Position numbers and translations under genes: made by a program. Shown here one piece after another: positions 47,313 through 60,167 of a DNA stretch of 64,000 nucleotides. The notes below the pieces were generated by a model, which saw only the letters and a program-made list of their open reading frames with translations, was not told the DNA's origin and did no database searches. The stretch comes from Polytrichum commune (taxonomy: Eukaryota; Streptophyta; Polytrichopsida; Polytrichales; Polytrichaceae), in the NCBI GenBank assembly GCA_950295325.1, contig OX485805.1, positions 27,081,501-27,145,500 on the forward strand, given 5' to 3'. How positions within the stretch are numbered: the stretch's first letter is position 1; each line of letters opens with the position of its first letter.

Positions 47313-48069
47313 CACATGTGACTTTATATGTAACTCACGGGCACTTTGTGAAGATTCGGAGCTATGATCATGAAAGATAAGTTTGAGTGGATATTGGATC
47401 ATATAAGGTGAATGTACCTATCATGAACCATGACTTATTCTGGATTCTAATGTGCATGTACACATCGGAAAGAAAACCATTACATAAGTAATATATGACA
47501 TGACTTTCACTTCAAGTTTATGAAAATAATTTATCATCTTGACCTCAAAAACTGCAAGCTCAACATTCATGTTCCTCATTTGGATTTGCTAATGTGCTCA
47601 TGCAATAAATTTATCTGTAAATGGTACCGGTGATTCACCGTGGGTCTAACATATCTTTTCTAGTGAGCTAGCTAGAAAAAGGCGGCACTTTGAACCCTAA
47701 ATTTAAACAAAGTTTCCCTGGGACCTTGGATTGTCTCTAAGGTACCCATTCCCATTTATTCAATGCATGATCCTGGTATGCTTACTCGTTGGGTTTGCAA
47801 GCACAGACTGGGCATCAGATTGGGCATCAGATTGGGCATCAATAGAACTCATGGTCAAGCACATGGGAAAACCTTGAGTCAACTAGGGTCCAACCCCGGT
47901 CTCGTTCATTTACTTACAACACAAACATACAAGTCTTGGGTTAATGACCCAACTATGTTTCAAGTAAATTTAGACTCATGTACAAATTACGGACATATTT
48001 TAATATATATATGCACTTCTATCGCCAACACCTTCAATGGCAATGATAAAAATGAATCCTAGATGTGGA
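47313..48069. other. Non-coding stretch with a 12-bp repeat
   Basis: GGGCATCAGATT is repeated three times at 47810-47841. The frame around it (47763-48062) is therefore repetitive and unconvincing. Confidence 0.45.
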
Positions 48070-48320
48070 CTACATCTCTTGTTGTAGCGCATTTTAGTTG
48101 CATGCACATTGTGTTATTTGTGGCAAAATACACATTTAGAGATGTTTGTTGATCACATTGTTTCTTAAAGTATGTTTTCAACATATTCTTCTAGTTACTT
48201 CCCCCAATTCATTTGTTTTGAAGTGTGCATGTCTCGATTGTGCAAAAACAAAATGCTCTCAAACACATGACTAATATTGGACAAGTATTTTGTCCATATC
48301 TACTTAAACCGTAATTACTT
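48070..48320 (+). repeat. Dispersed repeat shared with 19800-20055
   Basis: See the matching blocks TTGTGTTATTTG, TTAAAGTAT, TTTTGAAGTGTGCAT and GGACAAGTATTTTGT in the same order as at 19800-20055. Confidence 0.6.
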
Positions 48321-48348
48321 GTGTCCCTGAAAAATGTGAAAAACTTAT

Positions 48349-49056
48349 GACAATGGTGGATTTCTGCACTCCTTCCCAACATGAGGATTGCCCAAAGAGT
48401 CTTAAGTTGGTTATATCAGTTTTGTTTGTTTACCAAAAAAGCTGGAACATATGTTGGAAACGAAAAGGTGTCCATTATAGGGATGATATGGACATGCACA
48501 AACAAAAGAAGTCGTACTGGTGCGGCGAGAAAGCGAGTAGGCGATGAGTGGGGATGACTTACGACAACGTGAAAACTTACGACAATGGTAGATTTCCGCA
48601 CTTCTTCCCAACACGAGGATTGCCCAAAGAGTCTTAAGCTGGTAATGTTAGTTTTGTTTGTTTATCAAACGATTTGGAGCATATGTTGGAACCCAAAAGG
48701 TGTCCATTATAGGGATGCTACGGACACGCACAAACCAAAGAAGTCGTGTTGCTGCGACGAGAAAGAGAGTAGGCGAGGGAGTGGGTAGACTTACGACAAT
48801 GGTAGATTTCCGTGCTTCTTCCAAACACAAGGATTGCCCAAAGAGTCTTCAGCTGGGTATGTCAGTTTTGTTTGTTTATCAAATGATTTGGAACATATGT
48901 TGGAACCCAAAAGGTGTCCATTATAGGGATGCTACGGACACACACAAACAAAACAAGTCGTGCTACTGCGACGAGAAAGAGAGTAGGCGAGGGAGTGAGT
49001 AGACTTATGACAATGGTAGATACAGATTTCCATGCTTCTTCCAAACACGAGGATTG
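48349..49056 (+). repeat. Tandem array, three full units of about 213-232 bp plus a partial
   Basis: Units begin at GACAATGGT-GATTTC (48349, 48581, 48794, 49008). Each holds GAGGATTGCCCAAAGAGTCT, TTTTGTTTGTTTA, AACATATGTTGGAA, AAAGGTGTCCATTATAGGGA and GAAGTCGT-CT or its variant. The fourth breaks off near 49056. Mirror frames on both strands here are repeat products. Confidence 0.88.
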
Positions 49057-49496
49057 CAAACACAACATAAGATCTGCCACTTAGCAAGCGCAACCTGCAA
49101 CATAACTTGCTTACTTCAAGTTCCCCTGCCCCAGCAACAGCAGCTGGCCCACTTCACAGCAGGCTCCAACCTCTACCTCCCACACCAACCTCCCATAATA
49201 TGCCCCATTGTACACTCTTTCTCTTTCCATTGGGAACTTTCGTTGGCAACATTAGATCATTGTACGTTGACCTCCTGAGCGAGCGACCACGAGCATTCAG
49301 ACAAACCAAGGGCTGGCTGGAGGTGGTCGCTAGTTGTTGCTGCTTCTTTGCCCCCCCCCCCTTTCTTATATTTTTTCGTTTCATTTTGTTTGACAACGTA
49401 GCACCTTTTCGAGGATTCGAGCGAGAGGTTGGCCCATGGACCCGCGGGTGGGGGGGGGGTCCAGATAATTGTGCATGGCAACATGCGTGAATTATA
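49057..49496. other. Non-coding stretch
   Basis: A C10 tract lies near 49352 and a G9 tract near 49450. The minus-strand frame 49154-49909 spans this and the next tandem repeat and has no domain. Confidence 0.4.
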
Positions 49497-49870
49497 GGGT
49501 GGTGGTTCCTTTGGCCCATGTTGAACTGGTCGGGGTGGTGTGTATGGTAGCACCCCCTAACGTGAGTGCACCTATTATGGACATTTTTTTGGATTTCAGC
49601 GTATGATGATGTAGAGGTTTGATAACAACAACAAAGAAGAATGAAATCTAACATGCTAGAGTTATCTTTACAAAGACAGGGGGACCATCCAATGTTTCTC
49701 GTCCCATGTTGAATCGGTCGGGGTGGGTATGGCCACACACGCCTAAGGTGAGTGCACCTATTAGATATGGACACTTTTTGGATTTGGACATACGATATAG
49801 AGGTTTGTGAAATAAATAATAGTATATGAAACTTAAGCACTTTAAGTACAAGATTAAAAGGACAGAGTGA
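49497..49870 (+). repeat. Two tandem units of about 190 bp
   Basis: Both units contain CCCATGTTGAA(C/T)(T/C)GGTCGGGGTG, GTGAGTGCACCTATTA, GGACA-TTTTTGGATTT and TAGAGGTTTG; they start near 49497 and 49690. Confidence 0.75.
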
Positions 49871-52190
49871 ACCATTCAATGTTCCAACTAAAGTTTCATA
49901 TGTAGACATGCTTGGCCCACCAACCTTGCAACACCTTCCTGGCTACAAGAATAGAATTGCATCTGAAACTATTTTTTTTCTTTTTCTTTCTTGTGTTTCA
50001 CCCTCTATTTGACATTTAACAAGTGGATAACAAGTTAAGCTTGTTGCTTTTGGAGTAGAGACGAATAACCTTATGATTTTTTTTATGGTGAGAATCATCG
50101 ATGACCTATGATGATATTCTCAATTTGGATATGTCCATTTAAAGCTTTAATTTGCACTGATTGACACGTTAGAGCCCACTATACGACGCAACGGTTCATG
50201 ATAGGTGCACTTTTCTTAAGTACCGTCATCACAACTTTTTAATCGATAAACCGACAGTGTGAGTCTGTATCATCATACCCTCCTCCTGCATATTTTATGA
50301 CGTTTTATGAGCCCAGCCCTGCCATTCTGCTTTGCTGATCCAACAAGCAGTGAGTTCCAAGTCAGCCAGAACTAACAAAGCTGCTCGAACGTCTGTGCCT
50401 GTTGGATTTCCAGGCAGTCTACCAGAGCTTACTCCACTAAACTAGGGCTCATTAGTGTCACCAACCCTAATTTTCCCGACAGTTTGTAAGCATCCCAAAG
50501 AGTTACTATTACTAAGGTAGAAATACCATTACCCGTGAAAATAAGGTGATTCGCATTGAAGATCTGGTCTGACAATCATGAGATAATTTCTCAATATAGA
50601 TGAGAAGGATTCATGAAGAATGCAAGTTGTTTCATATTTTTTTGCCATATACAAAAAATGCTATAATTTTTCAAAGTGGAAAGTTGTCCAACCCCTTACT
50701 TGTTCATTAGATTCTCCCTACACCGAACACGGTAATCCGCATTTCCATACGGAACATCGCCTAAATCGGTTACCTCATGAGTACATGAACACTTGACTCC
50801 CATTGGCTACACTAAGTGTACACGCATTGAAATTGCCGCTGAGTCATGATCCGTTTTAGAAATGGCACTTCACCATTATGACGGCGGTCTAGTGCACGGC
50901 TAAAGGGTGGTTAATGGGTTGTGGTATTTCTATCTTATAACATTAATATGTATTACCACGTTGTTACATACCTATCAAGGTACATTGCTTATTGTGATAC
51001 TTGGGTCCATACTATACCTAGCATAGTATGTCCTCGAAAAATACTCATGTTGAGACCATTACTACGGAAGACATATCTTGAGAATAGTCTAGGTAGGAGT
51101 ATTTAAGGCTTGATAACCTATGATAAATAGAGGAAAGAATTGTGGTGGTTAAGTGCTCCCTCTTAGGGAGCCACATTGGTTGGATGTCTGAGTGGGTGCA
51201 CACAATATTGGTTATTGTAACATGAAGATGCAAGTGGGCACGATCACGTGAATCGATTTTGGATTAAGTGAAATGGTTGAGGTAATCAATTGAAAGGTCT
51301 ACAATACCCGTACGTTGGGTACCCGATGTTGGGTGAGGGAATCTTAATGCCAATACCATACTTATATTTAGTCACAAATAAATATATTACTTGTACCTTG
51401 CCTATATCATACCTGACCTTTATAATGGAATACCATTAACATACCCACCCTATCAAATTTGGGAACTCTTTGTACTAGGGCCAGTCCGGTACATCATAAT
51501 TGTGATACCAATTCAACATTGGCCAATACCATATTGATACGAGGATGATTTTGCCTAGGGGTATATGGAGGTTCTTGCATGGTATATAGACCCGAATGAT
51601 CATTGATATCAATTGAACACAAACACATCGTCACACACCCATACCCGATTGGTATAAAAAAATGTGAACTCTCCATTAAAGATACCATAATGGTTCCAAA
51701 ACAAAGGCAATCCGAGACCAACACCATACTAAATATTGTATTTAATGTCATTGTGGTAATGTTTCTAGTAACACTTCTTATGTTTAAGTGTACAAATATT
51801 GTCATCCCAACTTACATTTAGTGCATCCAATTGCCAATTATTGAAACTAAGATTGGTATATTTTGCATCCTTACATTTATGTAAGGAAATATAGTCATGG
51901 ATAATTGAAATCTGGATGAAAATCACTTAGTAAGTTACAATTTTCACAGTGTTTACAATGGGATTTGAACCCGCAACTTTTGGAGATAGAATGTCCCATT
52001 TTTTATTTGATTTTCAACAAGGAATAACAAATAATCTTAGGTCTACATTTAATGTTGGTGACGCTACACGGGCGGTTTAGAATTCACATTGAGCAAAACA
52101 AATCGAACTGGTGACACTAAATACAATTTTGGTATAGTTTTTACTGCACTCCCAAAATGGTGGATGTGGGGAAACAAACTCCATCAATTA
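49871..52190. other. Long non-coding stretch
   Basis: No gene or complete element is recognised. The part 51290-51830 is rich in short phrases such as AATACCATA and CCCGATTGG without a clear period. Confidence 0.35.
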
Positions 52191-52625
52191 CACTATTTTT
52201 TCTAATTAGCGTGGGTTACCAGTTGGAGTTATGAATTGCTATAACATTTTCACTGAGAGTATCATTTTGTAACTCAAACAACATCAATACACTAAATATG
52301 ATATTTGGTGTGACTTACTATTCAGAGTTACTTGTTCCTATATCTTTTTACTATTAATGTACTCTTTCACCAAGTAAAGATGTTAATGTTCTACAGTGTC
52401 CAAACAACCAATTCGACCAGGGCTGGTAAAAGATGAGATGCACAGTAGACAATTATAGCATTGCGTAATTCCAAATAGTAGGTCACACTAAATATCGTAT
52501 TTAGTGTAGTTATGCACATTGAAGAATACGATCTAACTTGCTTGGCAATGAACGATCGTGTCAGTAAAATGTTTCAACCACATGTAATTCCAAATGGTAA
52601 CCCACACTAATTAGACAATTTTGTG
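52191..52625. mobile_element. Group A MITE (TTTTGTCTAATT subfamily) split by a nested MITE
   Basis: The outer ends CACTATTTTTTCTAATTAGC with GTGGGTTACCAGTTGGAGTT, and the inverted CCAAATGGTAACCCACACTA with ATTAGACAATTTTGTG, are flanked by TA (52189-52190, 52626-52627). Removing the inner element and its TA leaves about 216 bp, the normal length for the group. Confidence 0.9.
52290..52506. mobile_element. Group A MITE (AAATATGAT subfamily), inserted into the preceding element
   Basis: The 217-bp element is flanked by TA (52288-52289, 52507-52508). The termini are CACTAAATATG with ATATTTGGTG, and the inverse of CACTAAATACG with ATATTTAGTG. It sits near the middle of the outer element. Confidence 0.92.
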
Positions 52626-52627
52626 TA

Positions 52628-53344
52628 AACCCCCCAAATTTTCCCACGACGCCCATTTACATTGGCGTTTGGAACCGAGCTCGAAAAACAAGACATCTAT
52701 CTATCTATCTAGCTAGCTAGCTAGCCAACCACGGCCGACTCATGGAGTCGGCTTCGAACGTTGAGGAGCCCACACACACACCCACAAAGTATGGGTGATG
52801 ATCGAGTGTGGTCCACATTCACATCGCTAGTTTGCAAATTATAGCCATTTTGGGAGCGGTTGCCGAGGTGTGACACATGAGGAGGAGGAATCCTCATTCA
52901 ATTGTGTGCAAAAGGCTCGACGTCCCTCCATCTCGCATGAGGGTGGCCACAACTTTCTTGGGGCCCACTCAACTACTCCTCCACATTGCGCCCTAGCTTG
53001 CACATGAGGATCGGAGAAGGGCAAACCAAAAGCAAGATGCGTAGCTAGCTACCGGGGCATAAAATCTTGATCCGTGTGGCGATTCGTGCACTTTATCTGG
53101 GCCTTGATTTCTTGAGGCATGTGTAGCTCTCCGCAATCCGTGAGACGATTGGGTATTGGGAGAATAGAATCTCCACACGGGGCAATATATATATATATAT
53201 ATGTACACACATACATATACTTTGCTTTTGTACACACGTAGCTTGCTAGCTAGCTAGCTAATGCATGCTCCGTGGGTGGGTTGTAGGCACTAATTGGGTG
53301 CCTAGCTACCATCTGGGGGGCCGAGTCCCAACAAATAATGAAAC
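52628..53344. other. Non-coding stretch with microsatellites
   Basis: ATCT then AGCT tetranucleotide runs lie at 52694-52723, an (AT)n run at 53186-53202 and AGCT repeats at 53241-53260. No gene is seen. Confidence 0.4.
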
Positions 53345-54460
53345 AATATGTTGGTTGATTGATTTCCACATGCAAGCGAGAATTGGAGGCTACGTGGTGA
53401 GGAACTTCACCAAACTGCATCGTTTGCTTATGATTTCCAGAAGCAAGTGAAAATGGAGGTTAGGTGTAAAACTTAACAATGCTGCATCTTTGTTAATTAA
53501 CTTGGTAGCCGAGCCTACTGCGATTATTTCAAGCCTCAAGGAGTTTGGCCTCTTTTGACATGCAATAAGGAAAATCCTTTTCAATTAGTGAATCTTGTAT
53601 GTATTCAAGGTCACAAGAATAAGATCAAAATGACGAAAATTTCAATACATGTCGATGAATTTTCAAAGAGCATATATGCAATCTTTGTGGGTGATTGCAT
53701 AGATGTTCATAATTACACTATTTTGCATGATTAGTGTGGGCCACACCAATTCCCAATTACACACACAATTTTAAAAAAAAAATTGAAGTGGCTCACTGTA
53801 ATTTTCATTGTGAAGAATTAGTGTGGGTTGTTTTGTTTGCATATCAACGAAATGCAAGTACTATAAAATTATTGTTGTTAATCGAGGCAAGCACTATAAA
53901 ATTAATGTGGGCCATACTAAATTTTAACCCACATGAATTTCCCACCCACGCAAATTAGACAAAATAATGTACTAGACCAACAAGCAAAAAACAACATGTT
54001 GATCCCGTGTTGTTTGACTTCCACAAGGAGGTGAAAACGGAGGTTAGGTATGGAACTTAATACTATTGCATCATTTCTCATTAACTTGGTAGCCGAGCCT
54101 ACTACGGTTACTTCGAGGAGATTTGGCCTCTTTTGATGTGCAATAAATGGCGTGGTAGATTCCAGAAACCCCAATCGATTAGTGCATCTTGTACGAATTC
54201 AATGTCATCAGAATGAGATTAAGGTGACTCAAACCTCAAATATGCGTCTAAGAACTATTGAAGAGCACGTATGTGATCTTCTTAAGTGATCTTGTAGATG
54301 TTCATGTCCAGACCAACATACAATAAAACCCACATGTTGTCCCCATGTTTATTTAACTTCCACAAGCATGTAAAAACCGGAGGCAAACCTCAGTTTGTGA
54401 CGAAATTCCAAAAAACATATTTGCGATCCTCTTAATTGATCATACAGGCATGCACATCAA
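53345..54460 (+). repeat. Tandem repeat of about 600 bp, interrupted by a MITE
   Basis: Unit 1 (53345-53711), unit 2 (about 53990-54305) and a short unit 3 (about 54335-54455) share TTCCA-(C/A)AAG-A-GTGAAAA, CGGAGGTTAGGT or GGAGG, TTAACTTGGTAGCCGAGCCT, TTTGGCCTCTTTTGA, AGTG(A/C)ATCTTGTA and GCAATCTT/GATCTTCTTA. The MITE at 53716-53969 sits between units 1 and 2. Confidence 0.75.
53716..53969. mobile_element. Group A MITE, enlarged copy
   Basis: The element is flanked by TA (53714-53715, 53970-53971). It begins CACTATTTTGCATGATTAGT and ends with the inverse of CATTATTTTGTCTAATTTGC. It is 254 bp; the extra length comes from an internal repeat of GTACTATAAAATTA/GCACTATAAAATTA. Confidence 0.75.
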
Positions 54461-57400
54461 AGAGACCACGTTACAAAGTCCGTAAAAATGATAATACTTT
54501 CATGAGCAATCCCTTATCTAAAACAATCATTCTTCATACCAAGCAACGTCGAAATCGAGGCAAAATTGATTGCTTCACCTTAAAAGACACAATTATAAGA
54601 CTACGAATGTCCTCAATTGAACAAAGAAGTCCACCACAAGAAAAGGATCAACATGTTGACACTAGAATTTTAGTTTCCCATGATAATCAACTATATATAT
54701 ATATATGCCAAGTCACATGTGAACGAAGATGCATTATGTCGCTCATATATATATATATGGAAGGCTAGGTTTACAACCGTACTGTATATACACGATATTT
54801 CATGCTCACGGGCCACCACTCAGGTCCTTCTCATGTTTCCCGATTCGGGATCTTTGCGCGAATATCATGCATATCATCATGTGTACTACAACACCAACTT
54901 GTCTTACAAAATCATCGTCCGGCTTCGCAGTAGCTCGAAGCTTCATCCTTTTTGGCCCATGAACATGTTCCAAAATTCAATTCGAGGTCACGTCAATTGG
55001 AACTTACGGTTGATCATTCTACTCACAAGAATGTGAACGCGTGGCAGCACGACTTTATCAATCGCTTGAAGCCACCACCACCACCACCACCACCATTATT
55101 ATTATTATTGTTTGGAACTCGGTTCCATGGAGGGAGTACGGCGAAGACACACTTATGCAAGCATGTATATACTACTGCTGCACATGAAGTCGTTACAGCT
55201 CAGGGAAAAGTGAGCCTCGTAGCCAACATGGACATCGAACCAATAAATTTCAAAAGCAGAGAAAGTGTGAGCATCGATCGATGGATATGTAGGTAGGTAT
55301 AGAGCGCTTGATATAAATTGAGGCCAAATCTTGTCCTTGGGCCACCAACTGGTCCTTGGGTGTCTAACCTTGTGACTACAGTTGTTGTGGTACTACTACG
55401 CTTTCCCGACGTTTGGAATTGATGGATTGGTAGACATCCTTATAAAAGTGGGTGTTCTTTCTTTCCTTGGAATCGAACAACATGTCAAACACCAAATAGG
55501 AATATTATGTCGATGCGTGTTCTAACTTATCCGCCCCGGAATCTCATGCTACTAACCCTATGATGGGCGTGTACGTTAGGTGGAAAGGAAAGGCACTTTC
55601 AAAGTGGCATGGAAAGCATATGCAACTTATGTTTGTCCACCCACATCCCTTAGCGCATTATGTGAAGCATTCAAACCAAGTGACGGAACAGCCGAGGGGT
55701 GAAAACGTAGAGGAATAATGTATACAAGCTGGTGTCTTGTCATCAACATTACTCAACGTTCAACTCTCGTTCCGTGGGCCCCTCGTAATTTAATAATCGG
55801 ATGCTCGAAAAGTTGGGCGGGGAGACTCCGATTCAGACTGATGAGCTCCCAACATCCCCCTGTTTTATTCAAAGGGCCCACGTCGTTCAGTAATGTATTG
55901 ATGTTTTTAGCCTTGTCCTGAGTGCATATAATGTGAATCAAAAGTTTGCACATTACGATTATCATTGAAGGTCTAGTACGAGTCAAACTCTAGGTGGGTT
56001 GGCTAAAAGGCGAGTACGGAAACTTATGCATACAGTGACCCCCCCCCCCTTGAAGCATGTTTATAATAAACCACATTTGTGGCTTGTTAGACCCGAGCTA
56101 CCCTTTAATATAGGGTTTAGGTTGAGTTGGGGTTTAGGGTGACATATTTCATGAAACAAACCTTATTACAAGTTTTTAAATTTTATCGAAATTCTAAGTT
56201 TCATCATGTTCCAAAATCAAGCTCCTACACAAGACGCTCTAACGAGCTTTTGATTTTTACTTAAATATCTTTCAAAGAGATACCAAACTTCTTGTTTGGT
56301 GCATCTCTGGAGGTATTTAAAAATAACTTATTACGCTAGTACAAAATCTTGCCAATTCATGTCCCTTTACAAGTATGGACACATGCCATGTGCAAGTACA
56401 ACACGGACTAGGGCTTCGGAGTCGTGCCACTCAAGTAAAGAGGTCCAAGTAAAAAAAACAAAACCGACCCCCTGTAGATTTATGTTGGATTCATCCCAAC
56501 TCAATCCCACTCTATTAATTCCACCATCTCTTACACTAATTCCATAGGCGAATAGGCCAAACAAAGAAACCTCCAAGATATAATGGGTTGCCATCGTTTT
56601 CACACACAAATTACTTGAGAGGCACGAATCCTTGGGCCGTCGGACTAGTCTCGGTATGATACTTGGACTCCTCACATACGTTCGTGATGAGTGATTTGCA
56701 AAGATCTCAAACGTGGGCCCAAAGAAAGAAAGAAAGAAAGAAAGGGAGTGTGAACTAGTAGCTAGAGGGCCTCATGCATATCGGTGGCATGTTGCATGGC
56801 CAACCGCAGACCGGACTCACAAGTGGATAATGTAGGCATGGGCCCCCCCCCTCCCCTCCCCTCCTCATGACCCCAACTTATTTCTAAGTGTGTCTCGGAA
56901 GTAGGAGTCGGAAGTTTGCAAACACCGAGGAGAGAATCGTTGCACCCAACTTAGTTGGTCGGCTCCTAATTCGCATCCCTCCCACATTTCAACACTTACT
57001 ATAATCATGTGTCCCGTGTTTCAACGTATACATATATACGGATGGTCTAACCTGCACTAGTAGAAAACATGGGTCCAAACAACATGGCTTGGAAATTGAC
57101 ACGATTGCGGTTCAAAACGACGCGGATTTGTGTTGTTTTAGTCCACGGCGGTGTTGGTTGTACTATTGTAATTCTAAACTCTTCCCCCCCCCCCCCCTTT
57201 CTCGTAACACGTTCTTGTCACAATGCTCCAATCCAATAGGAGAAGATTGTTCCAGATGATGTGATCATGAATTTGATCCAACCACACATAGCTTGAGCTC
57301 AAGCCCCTACAGCAAGTTTGATGGGATAAGATCAAGAAAAATGAAACCATATGTGTGACTTAAATGGTGGAGATTGTATCCATCCTTTTACTAGATTCGT

Positions 57401-57471
57401 TTTTCAAATTCAATCCTAAAATTGAAGTCATAACCACAGGTCTTGAAAATCTTACGAGTTCAAGTTCGAGT
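54461..57471. other. Long non-coding stretch with simple repeats
   Basis: It holds (AT)n runs at 54691-54705 and 54747-54759, CCA then TTA runs at 55072-55109, poly-C tracts near 56040 and 57185, and GAAA repeats at 56721-56742. Overlapping frames at 54436-55296 lack domains. No gene is supported. Confidence 0.4.
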
Positions 57472-58524
57472 TCAGATTTGAACTTGAAACCAAACCAATA
57501 AAAATGAACCAACTTTGCGACAAAGCTTTGTAAGGCCTCGTATTCTTTTTAACCTTGGCCCACCAATTTGGCAAGAGTGGCTCAAACTCAAGGCAAGGAG
57601 CTCAAGTTCCGTGTGGCAAGGACATGAAGTAGGGGAACTAACGAATGGATTATCGTGATGTGTATCGGGGGACCGGCCAATCGCCATGCATGTATGTTTA
57701 GGAGCTAGTATAATATTATCCGCCACAAGCATCTCTCGTCCCTCATTGACCTGCCGTCCATGTGGAAAGCGCGCAAAAGAGATTGTGGATACGTGTAGAG
57801 GACTACCGTATACTTTTGGGGGGTTTATAATTCACCTTTGTCTAGTTCCGCTGCGTAGTGTGAATTGTCGCATTGCCTTAAACCATGATGGCCCAAGAGA
57901 CCACTTGGCCACGGGGAATTGACTTTGTTGGGCTCTAGAACACCGTGAAATAGGAAGGAAGGGAAGGCGAGTGGGGCACGGCAACTCGGGAGCTCTTTTG
58001 TGCGGTCGGTGGGGTGCCTTTGGGATCGTGTGGTGGGGACAACCCCTTCCCTTGGGAGGTGGCATGCCACGTGGACATTGGATGGGTTTCCTCTTTTTTC
58101 TTCCAACTTCATAACAAGTGTAGTAAACTTATTTGCAAACTCGAGCTTTGCACACACTCATCGATTCATGCTTTTTGAAACATTCAAGCATCCGTGGCGT
58201 CGGGTCCAAGGAGAGGTCGCAAATAATCAAATCTAAAGTCTTCTCTCTCAATCAACAAGGACATCATAAATATCTAACTTATCTCAATGGGAAAGAATGA
58301 TGGAGGGAGGAAAATGCGGAGAAGCCGGTTGTGAGAGAAGTGGTCCACTGTGTCTTTATCCGAATAAGGGATTTCCACGTCACGCTTTCCTACGAGACTA
58401 CTACCCAACCCTTAAAGGTCATCAAGGACCGCCTTGCTTGCTTAAATTTGTGTATATTTCAAAGCATCAATAATGCCCTTTGAAGTTCGAGGGTTAATAT
58501 CTTGGCTCATTCTCATTGAAGTCA
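57472..58524. other. Non-coding stretch
   Basis: The mirror-image frames at 57825-58236 on both strands have no domain. A small inverted pair (GTTCAAGTTC / GAACTTGAA) lies at 57459-57488. Confidence 0.35.
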
Positions 58525-58845
58525 TGCGCAGCCAACTTCCTTGGAAGTTGGTGCAATTCCTCCATCAAATTTGAAGTAGTGATGTGAACCCCATGTGATT
58601 GCAATACACCTTGCATGAAGCGATTGGCATTAACGAGCCGGAATGATTGCAAGGACTGCAATGTCTATGATATTTGCAGTGTTGCAAAGCAAATTTCCTT
58701 GGGAGTCAGTGCAATTTCTCCATCAAATTTCAAGTAATGATGTGAACCCTATGTACTTGCAATACACCTTGCATGAAGGAATTAGCATTAATAACCCGAA
58801 ATCAATGGCAAGGACTATAATGTCTATAATATTTCTAGTGTCATG
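58525..58845 (+). repeat. Two tandem units of about 160 bp
   Basis: Both units carry TTCCTTGG-AG, GTGCAATT(C/T)CTCCATCAAATT, GATGTGAACCC-ATGT, TTGCAATACACCTTGCATGA, TAGCATTAA or GGCATTAA, and GCAAGGACT-(G/T)AATGTCTAT. Confidence 0.85.
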
Positions 58846-59747
58846 TCCCTTACACCCAAAATAATTAATAAATAAATAATCTAGATGTCCTATTTGTTCA
58901 GAACCTTATCAAAGTCGTCACCATGTTCAAAGTGTCAACAAAATGGTGACCTTGTGCTTTAAATCAATCCCACCAAAGATTAGTGTTAGGCAATGTTGAA
59001 TTTGTGCACATAACATTCCTTACTAACACTAGCATGTTGGCAAGTTTGTGAAGAATCATTCTGAACATGTTCAAGGCATTGATCATAATTGCATGTTTGG
59101 CATTCTTTGACCTCTGTATTAATTACCATCATAATTCTTCAAGGAGACCATATACGATAAATAATTCTAACCTCTAATTTGTAATGGATAACAATAAACA
59201 AACTTATGTGTCTTGATGGTCTTACAAGCTACGCTTGACAAATACATGCTAGCCTTGTTAGTTCACAAATAAGTGTTAGATTTCAAAAGAAACATTGACT
59301 TTCTTGATCAACATTTATAATCTCGATATAAAATTATAGCACATTCAACTGTGATTGGTAACGCACACTAATAGGACTATATAGTGTAGTCTTTGTCCTA
59401 GTCTTTGTGGCACTTGTTTTCTAATCTAATAGAATTTTGTTTTGTTTCTTAAAGATAAACGCTTGCTCGAAACATTTTAGTAAATCTCACTAGGATTTAA
59501 ACATTTGGAGTGCTTGTGGTGCATAGCCAAAGACTAGTAGGTTTTGATTTTGGCTCCTAGTTTAGGGTTTCAATCTATCAAAAAACTTGTTGGCATGAAT
59601 CCTACATTGGATGTGTGCGTCCTCCTAAGCCTTATCATGGAACAAGGAAAGAATTGCAAAATGGAATTGATTCCAATTGTTTATTGAAGTCCATGTGTTA
59701 GTCTCACATGTAGTTGTGGATGGCATATCACTACATTAAACACTTGA
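58846..59747. other. Non-coding stretch with a MITE end
   Basis: Bases 59350-59388 (GTGATTGGTAACGCACACTA then TATAGTGTA) are a right terminus of the TTAGTGTGGG-type group A MITEs; no matching left end was found. The rest shows no gene. Confidence 0.45.
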
Positions 59748-59835
59748 TTTAGTGTGGCATTAAAAATGGTGTGCCATGTTAATTATAATGGTCTTCATGA
59801 CTTGTCATGTAGCACCAAGTGTCACGTGACATCCT
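59748..59835 (+). repeat. Dispersed repeat, inverted relative of 20524-20616
   Basis: The phrases TTAGTGTGGCATT, AATGGTCTTCATGACTTGTC and ATGTAGCACCAAGTGTCA match the other copy read on the minus strand. Confidence 0.7.
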
Positions 59836-60129
59836 CTCTTATTGTCACCCAGTCATTGCAAGACTATCAATATTGGTCGTTGATGAATAGTGTGGGCAAC
59901 ATTAAATTTGATGTTTAGTGTACAAGAATTGTGGAGTTTCATTGTTGGTTCTCCTTCACTACATGAGTATGAAATATATGAATATGGATCAAGAATCTAG
60001 TAAACCATAGAACCACCTAATGGAAGAAAACTAATGTCAACCCAAGTGATCTTTGTAGTGTATACATGTCACATTATGCACATTATAGTTCAACAAGTAG
60101 CATGGTATCCAACTGGAAAGGCAAGCCAT

Positions 60130-60132
<3 letters not shown>

Positions 60133-60166
<34 letters not shown>
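60133..60166. repeat. (CT)n microsatellite
   Basis: A run of about 16-17 CT units. Confidence 0.9.

Positions 60167-60167
<1 letters not shown>

Noticed and set aside
48347-49080. Several short frames on both strands
   Set aside because: They recur with the tandem unit and change frame from unit to unit.
49154-49909. Minus-strand open frame of 251 codons
   Set aside because: It spans a poly-C tract and two tandem repeat units, its peptide repeats with the DNA units, and it has no domain. The openness is explained by composition.
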